The translations under genes were made by a program, and so were the position numbers. DNA of 45,245 bases from a virus: positions 1 through 45,245 of IMG/VR virus record IMGVR_UViG_3300012929_000028; one strand, given 5' to 3'. This document shows, one piece after another, positions 34,379-43,177 of the stretch (position 1 is the stretch's first letter; every line of letters begins with the position of its first letter). The notes under the pieces were generated by a model. It searched no databases. It was not told the DNA's origin and saw only the letters and a list, made by a program, of their open reading frames with translations.

Positions 34379-35497
34379 ATGGCTGTCTACGCACCAACTG
34401 GTTCGGGCAACGTCCACATCGATGTTGTCCTTACTCAGATCTCGGTCGCATGGCCAAATGAGGGGCTGGTCGGGAACTTCCTCTTTCCAGGAGTTCCGGT
34501 CCAGAAGCAGTCGGACAAGTACTACATCTTCCAGGGACGTGAAGGTTGGTACCCTGATCTGGATGACCTGCGTGCACCTGGTACTGAGGCTAACGAAGTT
34601 CCTGGCCTCACTGTCAGCCTCGGTAGCTATTACGCTCAGGAACACGCACTCCAGATCGCAATCACGGACGAAGAACGTCAGAACGCCGACTCACCCCTGA
34701 GTCCTGATGTCGATGGCGCCGAGATGCTCGCGTCCAGGATCGCACTGGGCAAGGAGTACCGGATTTACAATCTGGTCACTACCGCTGCAAACTACAACAC
34801 AGCACTGACGGCCGTTCCTGGTACGACTACAGGGTACGGTCCACAGTGGGACAACTACGTGAACTCGACGCCAGTTCGGGACATCCGTGTCGCTTGTCGA
34901 GCAATGCACAATATCTCGTTCATGACGCCCAATCAGGTAGTGATTCCCTACAAGGTGATGTCCGCCTTGGAGGACACACAGGACTTCATCGAGCGGATCA
35001 AGTACTCCGAGCGTGCTATCCTGACGCCTGATCTGGTCGCTACGCTTCTTAACCTGAGCAACGTCGTTGTTCCTGGTTTCGGTATCGCGACGAACAACCC
35101 TGGTCAAACTCTGGCACTCCAGTATCTCTGGAACATCGAGGTCCTGCTCGCCTATAGTCCGCCAAGGCCTGGTCTCAAGGTACCTGCCTTCGCCTACCAG
35201 TTCACCTGGGGCTTCGGTGGTGGAGGTGCAGGCGGTCTCGGCTTCGGATCGGGCGCCTTCTCCGGACAGGGCATTCCTCACGGTCCCACCAATACGATTC
35301 TGAACCCGACGAACATGCAGGGTACAGACAACGCACTCGGTGGCGGTATCGTGGACCGCTGGCGTGAGGAGCGTAGGGCTTCCGACGTCATCAGATTCCG
35401 TCAGCGGTACGACCTGGAGCTGATTGGGCTCGACGCCAACAACAAGTCGATCTGCGGCTTCCTCTTCACATCCGTTCTCAGCTCGAGCTTCGTGTAA
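34379..35497 (+). CDS. Major capsid protein
   Basis: The 372-residue protein has a very strong ribosome site (AGAGGAGGATCCTA). Its features fit HK97-fold capsid proteins of the Mu gpT-like type: an N-terminal arm, Y-Y-I-F-Q-G-R-E-G-W-Y, A-I-T-D-E-E-R-Q-N-A-D, V-I-P-Y-K-V-M-S-A-L-E-D, and a Gly-rich loop (F-G-G-G-G-A-G-G-L-G-F-G-S-G) at about 277-290. Position after protease and decoration genes agrees. Highest-expressed gene expected. Confidence 0.9.
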   Translation: MAVYAPTGSGNVHIDVVLTQISVAWPNEGLVGNFLFPGVPVQKQSDKYYIFQGREGWYPDLDDLRAPGTEANEVPGLTVSLGSYYAQEHALQIAITDEERQNADSPLSPDVDGAEMLASRIALGKEYRIYNLVTTAANYNTALTAVPGTTTGYGPQWDNYVNSTPVRDIRVACRAMHNISFMTPNQVVIPYKVMSALEDTQDFIERIKYSERAILTPDLVATLLNLSNVVVPGFGIATNNPGQTLALQYLWNIEVLLAYSPPRPGLKVPAFAYQFTWGFGGGGAGGLGFGSGAFSGQGIPHGPTNTILNPTNMQGTDNALGGGIVDRWREERRASDVIRFRQRYDLELIGLDANNKSICGFLFTSVLSSSFV

Positions 35498-35508
35498 GGA
35501 GGAGTGAT

Positions 35509-35835
35509 ATGGCTTACGTCGCTTATACGGACCTAGGAGCGGGTAGTGGAGCTCCTGTCGAGGAGGAGAACTACTCTCCTGACGAGTGGAAGTACATGCT
35601 CGATCACAGCATGGTAGTGCTTCAGGGCTCGCCAGACGATCCGAACGTCCTAGCAGCAAGCGCTGCTGGCGAGGGATACACCGATCCACGCGATGTCAAG
35701 ATCGCAGAGCTTGAAGCGCAACTGGCCGCGCTTCAAGGTGGGGATACCTCGGGTGGTGAGCCGAAAGAGGGCGGCAAGCCACCCGAGGCCCCTGTGGAGC
35801 CCCTGAAGGGGCCTGAAACCCCTCCGGTTAAGTAG
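35509..35835 (+). CDS. Hypothetical head-region protein with Pro/Gly/Glu tail
   Basis: The 108-residue protein has an acidic N-terminal half (S-P-D-E-W-K-Y-M-L-D-H-S), a short coiled coil (I-A-E-L-E-A-Q-L-A-A-L) at about 65-75 and a disordered Pro/Gly/Glu tail. GGAGGAG precedes the ATG. Located between the major capsid and head-tail connector genes; role unknown. Confidence 0.7.
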   Translation: MAYVAYTDLGAGSGAPVEEENYSPDEWKYMLDHSMVVLQGSPDDPNVLAASAAGEGYTDPRDVKIAELEAQLAALQGGDTSGGEPKEGGKPPEAPVEPLKGPETPPVK

Positions 35836-35848
35836 GAGGCGAGCTTCG

Positions 35849-36322
35849 TTGGCGCATTTCACTGCTACTCAGGTACAGACTTGGCTTGAGTCGACGAAGC
35901 TTAATGTTACGTCGATTGAGGTCGGCCTAGAAGCTCAGGTTGCTGGAGAGGTTCTAGGCCGACTTACTCAGACATATGCACAATACGTTCCTGCTTGGAT
36001 AGACGCGACTACCACGCCTGAAGTAGTCCAGCAGGTTATGTCTATGCAATATGCAGGTTGGATGTATGACCGAGCGTATTCAGAAGCTGGTGAAACGACA
36101 GCTACCTATGGCAAAACTCTTCGAGGTTGGTCTACTAACCTTCTTAATGACATTCTTAAGGGTTCTGTAGCTATTGTCGAGATTGCACCAAACAAACCTG
36201 CAGTTGCGCCTGTGTTCTATCCGACAGATGTTAGTTCTACAAACGAAGCTCTTTGGGCTAATACTGATTGTAACGATCAGTCTCTGGGTCCGGCTAAGTT
36301 TACAGTTGACAAAGTCTTCTAG
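35849..36322 (+). CDS. Probable head-tail connector (adaptor)
   Basis: TTG start at 35849 behind GGAGG, 157 residues. Mostly helical in the first half (V-Q-T-W-L-E-S-T-K-L, V-L-G-R-L-T-Q-T-Y-A-Q-Y-V) as in gp6/gp15-like adaptors, which join portal to tail. Assignment rests on size, helix content and position rather than a signature. Confidence 0.6.
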   Translation: MAHFTATQVQTWLESTKLNVTSIEVGLEAQVAGEVLGRLTQTYAQYVPAWIDATTTPEVVQQVMSMQYAGWMYDRAYSEAGETTATYGKTLRGWSTNLLNDILKGSVAIVEIAPNKPAVAPVFYPTDVSSTNEALWANTDCNDQSLGPAKFTVDKVF

Positions 36323-36330
36323 GAGGTGTC

Positions 36331-36873
36331 GTGCCGACTTACACTACTTCGGGAGGTGTTCGTGGTGACAGTCTCGTTAACCTGAAGACTTCCTTCAGTC
36401 CTACAATTGCACTGTCTGCGCGCAAGTTTGACGCGCTAGACTTGAGTATCAGGTCGTTTCGCGAACCTCTCAAGCGTAGCATTCAGCGTGTTATCTCTCC
36501 CAGTATAGGTAAGAACTTTCTAGCAGGTGGACGTCCTATAGTCTGGGTACCTCTGGCTGATTATACGCTAGAGGCTAAGGGTAAGGATCCCAAGACGCGC
36601 TTTCCTGTTAACGATCCGTTGCTGCGTTCTGGCCTATTGATGAAGACTATGCAACAGTATAACATCTGGACTGTTACAGAGGTTCAGGCAGCTATCTTGA
36701 GTCTACCAGATAAGATCTGGTACGGAAACTTGCATCAGGCAGGTACGCGTAGTGGAGCAGCTAACATTCCTGCACGTCAATTTGCTATGCTTCAGTCAGA
36801 AGATATGGACGCTATCCAGATCGAGTTTGAAATTTGGTTGAATGAGCGTATCATTGCAACTTTGGGACTATGA
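36331..36873 (+). CDS. Virion morphogenesis / head-tail joining protein (gpG or HK97 gp10-like)
   Basis: GTG start 36331 (AGGAGG upstream), 180 residues. D-P-L-L-R-S-G-L-L-M-K-T-M, followed by strand-rich sequence, I-W-Y-G-N-L-H-Q-A-G and I-P-A-R-Q-F resembles tail completion/morphogenesis proteins, in which the H-Q-x-G and P-x-R-x-F motifs recur. It probably shapes the neck. Confidence 0.75.
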   Translation: MPTYTTSGGVRGDSLVNLKTSFSPTIALSARKFDALDLSIRSFREPLKRSIQRVISPSIGKNFLAGGRPIVWVPLADYTLEAKGKDPKTRFPVNDPLLRSGLLMKTMQQYNIWTVTEVQAAILSLPDKIWYGNLHQAGTRSGAANIPARQFAMLQSEDMDAIQIEFEIWLNERIIATLGL

Positions 36874-37328
36874 TGCCGACACTGACTGATAGCTCCGAAG
36901 TCATAGCTACTTACATCTACAACAAGCTTAACGATCCGACAAACAAAACGGCAATGCAAGTTATTGACGTTTGGTATGGCGATCAAACAATTTTGCCTCG
37001 AACTCCCGCTATTTGTGTTGCGCCTGGAAATAAGCGTAGGCAGTTTCAAGGTGCTACGTTTCGGACTCTGAATAACATAGAGACGTATGTCTGGGTTTAT
37101 TATGGCAAGCTTCAGGACGTACAGCAGAACTTGCATGGTGTGATGACGATAACGGACGCTATCGAACTTCTAGTGCATAGTGACTTGAAGCTCGGAGGAA
37201 ACGTAGTCGCTGTGCTGTGTACGCAGAGTGAACCTGGTATCGCGCAGAAGAGCGGTGACCTCATGATGGCTGCGAGGTTGACGTTTGAGTCAATGAGCAA
37301 GACAACTCTTCCACAGCAGGTGGTGTAA
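36870..37328 (+). CDS. Probable tail terminator protein
   Basis: The 152-residue alpha/beta protein starts with tandem ATG and overlaps the previous gene by 4 bp. Helix-strand order (V-I-A-T-Y-I-Y-N-K-L, A-I-C-V-A-P-G-N-K-R, V-W-V-Y-Y-G-K-L) and position before the tail tube fit the tail terminator, which stops tube growth and joins head and tail. No firm signature. Confidence 0.6.
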   Translation: MMPTLTDSSEVIATYIYNKLNDPTNKTAMQVIDVWYGDQTILPRTPAICVAPGNKRRQFQGATFRTLNNIETYVWVYYGKLQDVQQNLHGVMTITDAIELLVHSDLKLGGNVVAVLCTQSEPGIAQKSGDLMMAARLTFESMSKTTLPQQVV

Positions 37329-37329
37329 A

Positions 37330-37611
37330 ATGCCAATCAAAGTTACAGTAGACCACCCTAATATAGGGGAAGGTTCGTCTCTTATCATTCAAGGTCTCGG
37401 AACGTTCAAGAACGGTACCGATACCATCGTCTCTGACGAACAGGTAGCTCGCTATCAGGCAGCACATTCTGTCGTCGATACAGAAGTCGACGAGGACACT
37501 GGCAATCTCATACTCAAGCCGCGACTCGGTCCACATCCTGCAGATCAGGAGATCTACGGAGTCAAGATCGTACGTGGTAAGGTTACAGGCGAGACTGGAG
37601 AGGAGGCATAA
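37330..37611 (+). CDS. Hypothetical tail-region protein, 93 residues
   Basis: A small beta-rich protein beginning M-P-I-K-V-T-V-D-H-P-N-I-G-E-G, with a short helix (V-S-D-E-Q-V-A-R-Y-Q-A-A-H). It shares one base with the tail tube start. Function unknown; its position suggests tail assembly. Confidence 0.65.
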   Translation: MPIKVTVDHPNIGEGSSLIIQGLGTFKNGTDTIVSDEQVARYQAAHSVVDTEVDEDTGNLILKPRLGPHPADQEIYGVKIVRGKVTGETGEEA

Positions 37612-38546
37612 TGGCTCTTGGAATTGGTGCAGGCGGTATCATCGGTGTAGCCTTCGAGACGGTATCGGGAACGTATACGGCTCCTACCAAGTACGTTCCA
37701 ATTCTGAACGAGACACTCGAATTTAAGGAGATGAATATCTATCGGAGGCCGATTCGTCAGTCGGCTGCTCAGATAGGTGTCGTTGCTGGTAACTTCGACG
37801 TCGAAGGTACCATCACGATGGAAGCGACAGAGGATACTTGTCTCTATTTCACAGAGTGCAGTCGTGCTATAGGCGTGAAGACAGGTTCGACAAACTTCAC
37901 GTATACTTACACACCTACCGCTGTCGCTATTCCTGCTAGGACGATGTCGATTACTGTTGTTCGTGATGGCGTTGTTTTCGCTTACACGGGTTGCTGTGCG
38001 TCGAAGCAGACCTTTACCGTGAACAACAACATCCTCGAATACTCTGTCGACATCCTAGGTCTGAACGAGGCTACTCAATCTTCACCGACGGCTACCTGGC
38101 CTACTTCCGTTCCTTACGGTCCAGGTTCGTGGACAGTTCAAATTCCGCTATCCACTACCGTTACAGACCTAGATACCTTCTCGTTCGACATCGACGATGC
38201 TGGTAGTGCTGAGTATAGGCTGAAGGCTACAAAGGGTGCAGCCTTTATCCGTTACGGCGAGCGCTCTATCCAAATGACTGCATCTCGAGACTTCCTCGAC
38301 AAGACGGACTATGCAGCCTTCCAGGCTGTTACTGGTCAACACCTCATGATCTCTACGGCGAACGGCGCCAACAACAGTATTCAGTTCGACATGTACAACG
38401 GTATCAAGGATGTGTATCAGGTACCGTTGTCAGGTCAGGGTGATCTGATTCGCGCCAACATCACATACCAATCAACACTCGATAACACTGGTGCTGAGTA
38501 TCAGATCATCTACAAGACGCAGGAAGTTATCACTCCGCACACGTAA
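37611..38546 (+). CDS. Major tail (tube) protein
   Basis: The 311-residue beta-rich protein has the tail tube hallmarks: G-V-A-F-E-T-V-S-G-T-Y-T-A-P near the start, G-N-F-D-V-E-G-T-I-T-M-E-A at about 64-76, and T-F-T-V-N-N-N-I-L-E-Y-S-V-D in the middle. Position between neck and tail chaperone genes agrees. GAGGAGG precedes the ATG. Confidence 0.85.
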   Translation: MALGIGAGGIIGVAFETVSGTYTAPTKYVPILNETLEFKEMNIYRRPIRQSAAQIGVVAGNFDVEGTITMEATEDTCLYFTECSRAIGVKTGSTNFTYTYTPTAVAIPARTMSITVVRDGVVFAYTGCCASKQTFTVNNNILEYSVDILGLNEATQSSPTATWPTSVPYGPGSWTVQIPLSTTVTDLDTFSFDIDDAGSAEYRLKATKGAAFIRYGERSIQMTASRDFLDKTDYAAFQAVTGQHLMISTANGANNSIQFDMYNGIKDVYQVPLSGQGDLIRANITYQSTLDNTGAEYQIIYKTQEVITPHT

Positions 38547-38555
38547 GGAGAAGCT

Positions 38556-38903
38556 ATGGGAAGGCTTCAAGACCAGGTCACTCTCGGCGCTCTCGCTGCG
38601 CAGAGTACCAACTTCACTGGTACTGCTTTCAATTTCAGCTCGTATACCGGTGGAACCGTTCTCGTCAACACGACTGTCGCTGGTACTACCATGACACCTG
38701 ACGTTCAGACTTCGCTTGACGGTGGCGCGAACTGGGTTACTATCCCAACGTCCGTTCTGACTGCTCGAGCAGCTATCACAGCTACGGGTCTCATCGTCTA
38801 TGTGTTCACACCTGGTGTAGCTTTCCCGTTCATCAGGTTCGTCGCTACTGCCTTTACAGGTGCCTTTACCGCTTCTGTGATTGGTATCTTCAACCATCCG
38901 TAA
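38556..38903 (+). CDS. Small beta-rich virion protein, 115 residues
   Basis: Thr/Ala/Gly/Val-rich throughout (N-F-T-G-T-A-F-N-F-S-S-Y-T-G-G), with S-L-D-G-G-A-N-W-V-T-I-P and a late V-F-T-P-G-V-A-F-P-F-I-R-F. This looks like an Ig-like or jelly-roll decoration of the tail. Not recognised as a family. Confidence 0.65.
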   Translation: MGRLQDQVTLGALAAQSTNFTGTAFNFSSYTGGTVLVNTTVAGTTMTPDVQTSLDGGANWVTIPTSVLTARAAITATGLIVYVFTPGVAFPFIRFVATAFTGAFTASVIGIFNHP

Positions 38904-38950
38904 TGCCTAGTCGTCGCGCACAAAGAAGAAGAACCCGAGGAGTCTCCAAA

Positions 38951-39406
38951 ATGCCAGTCGCAACGGTAGCTGTCGAACCGCAGCACTTCGATCTCAAGTC
39001 CGCACCGCCAGATGGCTTCGTCGATCTTAGGCGAATGACTCACGGTCAGATGTTGCATCGTCAGGACATCGCTATGACGATGCAGATGAATGCTGATCGT
39101 CGCTCGAGTAACGCGAATCTCGATATCAAGCAGTCTCAGACGGCTGTAGGTAAGTTCGAGCTTGCTGTATGTGTCGTAGATCACAATCTAACCGATGTGT
39201 CAGGCAACAAGCTTGACTTCACCAATCCGAAAGTCGCTGAACAGCTCGATGGACGTATCGGAGCCGAGATCGCAGCACTCATTCAAGACATGCATGATTG
39301 GGAGAAGTCGGACCCAAACTTGAGCGAGAAATCTACGGAATCGTCCTCAGTACCGGAAAGTCCAACGCCAGTCGAAGCGGCTCCGATACTCGAACCGGTA
39401 AGCTAG
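38951..39406 (+). CDS. Tail assembly chaperone (upstream frame, gpG-like)
   Basis: The 151-residue protein begins M-P-V-A-T-V-A-V-E-P. ATG 38951 with GAGGAG eight bases upstream is preferred; an earlier in-frame ATG (38903) has no ribosome site. Helical with M-T-H-G-Q-M-L-H-R-Q-D and a Ser/Glu/Pro tail. It precedes the tape measure gene and overlaps a second frame with a slippery heptamer, the universal layout of siphovirus tail chaperones. Confidence 0.8.
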   Translation: MPVATVAVEPQHFDLKSAPPDGFVDLRRMTHGQMLHRQDIAMTMQMNADRRSSNANLDIKQSQTAVGKFELAVCVVDHNLTDVSGNKLDFTNPKVAEQLDGRIGAEIAALIQDMHDWEKSDPNLSEKSTESSSVPESPTPVEAAPILEPVS

Positions 39407-39585
39407 CTAACCATTTCGTAGGTATCGTTCACACCTGCGAAAGGATGCACTGCCTTCCTCAAGCTGGAGGCCTGTTCGATCAGGACTCGTTCTTCGTTTA
39501 CGCAATGAACATAGTCCTAGCAGCGATACAGGTTAAGGAGGAAGAAGAGCGGAACAAGAATAAACCAAGGGGAAGGAGGCGGTGA
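39313..39585 (+). CDS. Tail assembly chaperone extension made by -1 frameshift (gpT-like)
   Basis: The heptamer C-CCA-AAC (39313-39319) is in the X-XXY-YYZ register of the upstream gene (GAC CCA AAC). A -1 slip continues as K-L-E-R-E-I-Y-G-I-V-L and on through V-G-I-V-H-T-C-E-R-M to a charged end (K-E-E-E-E-R-N-K-N-K). No good independent start exists. The frame stops 1 bp before the tape measure ATG. The fusion protein would help assemble the tail tube around the tape measure. Confidence 0.8.
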   Translation, partial: PKLEREIYGIVLSTGKSNASRSGSDTRTGKLANHFVGIVHTCERMHCLPQAGGLFDQDSFFVYAMNIVLAAIQVKEEEERNKNKPRGRRR

Positions 39586-39586
39586 C

Positions 39587-42500
39587 ATGCCACTTGGCGT
39601 CAGGGAAGTTCTGATCGTCATGCGTGCAGAGAGCACCGCCTCTCCTGCTATCCAGAGTCTTGTTACGCAGTTTGGTAACTTGGATAAGGCTCAGCAGAAA
39701 ACAATGGCAACGGCCCTTGCTAATGGTAAGGCGCTGATGACTGTCGGTGCTACCGTTGGAGTACTCGGCGCTGCAGGTCTTGCCTTCTATAGTGAGGCGA
39801 CCAAGCAAGCTGTCGATTACAACAAGCAGGTAGCACTTACTAAGACGCAGATGTTCGGTGTCAAGGCCAGCTTTGATCAGGTTGCTAAGGCTGGCCTTGA
39901 TGTTGCTAACACAATCGCAGTTCCTCTAGACCAGATTCAGATGGGCCTGTATGACATCTTTTCTTCAATGGATGTCAACCTAACACAAGCTAAGTACTTG
40001 TTGGTGAACTTCTCTAAGGAGGCTGTTGCTGGTCAGGTTACACTGAACGTTGCTGAACGTGCTACTATTGGTATTATGAACGCGTATCAGCTGAAGGTGA
40101 GAGATGTTGCTAGGATTCAGGACATCATGTTCAACCTGGTCAAGTACGGTGTTGGTACCTATGAGAACTTTGCAAACGTAATTGGACGTGTTACCGGTCC
40201 CGCTGTTCGTGCTAATCAGACCTTTGAGCAAACCGCTGCCTTGATGGCATTTACCACTCGTAATGGTCTATCAGCTGCAAATGCTGCCTCTTCGGTAGGA
40301 CGTGCTCTAGACGCTATTGGCAAGTCTAGAGACAAGATTGCAAACTTTGGTCGAATTGTTGTTAGTGTGCTTGGTAAGGGGGCTGCTAGCGGACTAAACC
40401 TTACTGCGCGCGCTCTAGCTAGCATTTCTGATAATACTGGCAAGTTGCTATCTACGAAACAGGTAGTAGCTAACTTGAGCGATCTCGTTATCAATATTCT
40501 AGGTAAGAAAGGTGCAGCAGCTCTAGGTATTACTGCGGGCTCTATGGCAGGCATTACTAGTAAAACCGGTAAGCTATTGTCCATCAATAAGATTTTGAAG
40601 GACTTTACGGATGTCGTTACAAAAGGTCTAGGAGGCAAGACTGCTAGTGCTCTAGGTATTACTGCTGATTCTATGATCAAGATGACTGACGCTGCAGGCA
40701 AGCTGTTGCCTATCAACGTTATTATGACTGAGCTAGGAACAGCACTAAAGGGTTTGAACCCAACGCAGTTGAATGACGTCTTGACAGCGATGTTCAAGGG
40801 CAGCGGTGGTACGATTCAGGCTATGCGATTTCTCGATATCGCTGTCCATAACTTTGGACAGTTGAACGGTATTGTTAAGGAGATGGGTGCAAGTAAGGGA
40901 GCGTTGCAGGCTGCATATAACATTATGGCTAATACGCCTGCCATGCAAATCCAGTTGCTGAAGAACAACTTCCACTCGTTGATGATCGAAATTGGCACTA
41001 TCCTTTTGCCCATACTGAACAAGTTCACTATCTACATCAAGGACGTATTCCAGTGGCTCAATAAGATCCCACATCCTATTCTAGTTATCAGTACTATAGC
41101 TGGTGTCTTTACCTCTGTCTTGCTCGTTCTTGCTGGTGCTGTTATCTTCCTTGCCGGTGCCTTCGTCATTGCTTCTACTGCTGCTGGTCTTCTCGATATC
41201 GTACTTGCACCTATCCTTGCTCTTGTCGCTCTAGTCATCGTAGCTATTATCGGATTGGCTGTAGCCGCGTACTTTATCTATAAGTACTGGAGACCAATCA
41301 GTGTTTGGTTCCACAATATGTGGTTCGATATGTGGCACTGGATTGATAAGATCTGGGGTGATATTTGGAAGTCGATTAAGGGCTACTGGGATGATATCGT
41401 TGGCGTATTTAATAACATCAAGCACTGGTTTACAAGCAACTTCAACAAGTGGTGGAAGACTCACGGCGATTCGATCAAAATCATTTGGAAGTACGTTTGG
41501 GACTTTGTCGGAAGGTACATTAAGCTAAACCTTGCCCTTATAATCGGCGCTGCTAAGATCTTCTTTGCTATCATGTCTACCATCTTCAAGATCGGCATTG
41601 CGCTTTGGATGGCAGTGTTCAAGATTGCTTGGGCAGTCATAGTCGCAGTCTTTAAGACATCTATCTCAGTTATCGTAGCGCTCTGGCACATCTTCTGGGC
41701 GATTATGGTATCTGCACTCAAGTTGGCTTGGGCTGGTATCACATTCGTCTTTAAGAGTGCCTGGGACATCATCGCAGGCATCTTCAGTATCTTTATCGAC
41801 TTGATGACAGGCCATTGGCATCAAGCCTGGGTTGACTTCCTTAGTCTTGGCAAGCAACTCTGGAACAATATCAGAGCATACCTCAGTACTATCTGGCACG
41901 TTATCTCAGGCCTATTCATAGTTATCTTCAGGAACATTGAATCTGTTGCTGTAGCCGTTTGGCATAACATCTACAATGCTACACACTCGATTTGGTCAAC
42001 TATCCTAGGCTTCTTCCATAATGTTTGGGGAGACCTTCGTTCTGGATTCACTAGCGTCGTACACGACCTAGGAACCATTTGGGGTAAGATCGAAGACGTC
42101 TTCAAGACGCCTGTTAACTACGTCATTCGGTTTGTGTACGACGACGGTATTGCTAAGGTATGGAATACGGTAGTTAGCGCAATCGGGCTGAAGTCGATTT
42201 CGCTGCCTATTGTTAACACACTTGCTTCAGGTGGACGACTTCCAGGCTTTGGCGGTGGCGACAGAAACCTAGCATTGCTTGAAGACGGTGAAGCTGTTGT
42301 CGACAAGCATAGGACCAGGAAGTACGCTTCCGTCTTCAAGGCCATGGGCGTTCCTGGATTTGCTTCTGGAGGCATAGTTGGTGGAGGCGGTCTGGGCGGC
42401 CTCCTAAGTACGGGCCTCGACTTCGCAAAGATGGCCCTAGCAGTTCTCACTAATAACCCTGTGGCTTTTGCCAATGCAATGGCCGGTACGTTCCTGAATA

Positions 42501-43177
42501 AGACACCTGTTGGTTCCGCTGGCAATTACGCTAAGATGCTAACGACTATGCCAGGTGTGCTAGTTCAGGACGCTGTTAAGGGTGTTTGGAAGAGGATTAC
42601 CACTGCCTGGAACAGTCTCATATCAACTGTAGGCAGTGGAGGTGGTAGCTTCCCCATCGGCGCAGGACCTGGCGGTGGTAATGCTGCTGCTAACATGGCA
42701 CTAGCACAGTCTCTCATGCCTGGCTGGTCGACAGGACTTGTCTGGCAGGACTGGGCCAAACTTTGGAACCAGGAATCAGGTTGGAACCAGTACGCGTACA
42801 ACGCTGGTTCAGGCGCCACAGGGATCCCGCAATCGTTGCCTTACACGAAGATGCCTAGAGCAGCTTGGTTGCCATCTCAGGGCGGTTCGGCTAACGTTCG
42901 TGCTCAGGAGTCTTGGGGTATTAACTACATCCAGGGTAGGTACGGTACTCCTGTAGGTGCATGGGGACATGAAGTAGCCTTCAACTGGTACGACAACGGT
43001 GGTTTCCTACCTCCGGGTATGTCTCTGGCCTACAACGGAACTGGAAAGCCAGAACGTATTCCGAGCCCGCGAGGTGGAGACGGAACGACGCAGAACTTCT
43101 TCATCAGAACGCAAGAGATTGATCCTCGCCGTCACGCTGCGGAACTCGGCTGGGAACTTGCAAGAAGGAGTGGCTGA
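39587..43177 (+). CDS. Tape measure protein with C-terminal lytic transglycosylase domain
   Basis: At 1196 residues it is the longest gene here. It sets tail length and is ejected ahead of the DNA. The N-terminal half is helical, with repeated K-T-G-K-L-L-S-I-N-K-type units (about 260-385). Several long hydrophobic segments (about 490-560 and 640-720) follow. A C-terminal domain at about 1040-1160 has L-W-N-Q-E1063-S-G-W-N, G-A-T-G-I-P-Q and E-S-W-G-I-N-Y-I, the lysozyme-like transglycosylase fold with catalytic Glu, for local peptidoglycan opening at infection. Confidence 0.92.
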   Translation: MPLGVREVLIVMRAESTASPAIQSLVTQFGNLDKAQQKTMATALANGKALMTVGATVGVLGAAGLAFYSEATKQAVDYNKQVALTKTQMFGVKASFDQVAKAGLDVANTIAVPLDQIQMGLYDIFSSMDVNLTQAKYLLVNFSKEAVAGQVTLNVAERATIGIMNAYQLKVRDVARIQDIMFNLVKYGVGTYENFANVIGRVTGPAVRANQTFEQTAALMAFTTRNGLSAANAASSVGRALDAIGKSRDKIANFGRIVVSVLGKGAASGLNLTARALASISDNTGKLLSTKQVVANLSDLVINILGKKGAAALGITAGSMAGITSKTGKLLSINKILKDFTDVVTKGLGGKTASALGITADSMIKMTDAAGKLLPINVIMTELGTALKGLNPTQLNDVLTAMFKGSGGTIQAMRFLDIAVHNFGQLNGIVKEMGASKGALQAAYNIMANTPAMQIQLLKNNFHSLMIEIGTILLPILNKFTIYIKDVFQWLNKIPHPILVISTIAGVFTSVLLVLAGAVIFLAGAFVIASTAAGLLDIVLAPILALVALVIVAIIGLAVAAYFIYKYWRPISVWFHNMWFDMWHWIDKIWGDIWKSIKGYWDDIVGVFNNIKHWFTSNFNKWWKTHGDSIKIIWKYVWDFVGRYIKLNLALIIGAAKIFFAIMSTIFKIGIALWMAVFKIAWAVIVAVFKTSISVIVALWHIFWAIMVSALKLAWAGITFVFKSAWDIIAGIFSIFIDLMTGHWHQAWVDFLSLGKQLWNNIRAYLSTIWHVISGLFIVIFRNIESVAVAVWHNIYNATHSIWSTILGFFHNVWGDLRSGFTSVVHDLGTIWGKIEDVFKTPVNYVIRFVYDDGIAKVWNTVVSAIGLKSISLPIVNTLASGGRLPGFGGGDRNLALLEDGEAVVDKHRTRKYASVFKAMGVPGFASGGIVGGGGLGGLLSTGLDFAKMALAVLTNNPVAFANAMAGTFLNKTPVGSAGNYAKMLTTMPGVLVQDAVKGVWKRITTAWNSLISTVGSGGGSFPIGAGPGGGNAAANMALAQSLMPGWSTGLVWQDWAKLWNQESGWNQYAYNAGSGATGIPQSLPYTKMPRAAWLPSQGGSANVRAQESWGINYIQGRYGTPVGAWGHEVAFNWYDNGGFLPPGMSLAYNGTGKPERIPSPRGGDGTTQNFFIRTQEIDPRRHAAELGWELARRSG

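Noticed and set aside
34691-35689. 332-residue minus-strand frame opposite the capsid gene
   Set aside because: It is an antisense shadow of the major capsid protein gene, with no ribosome site and unnatural composition.
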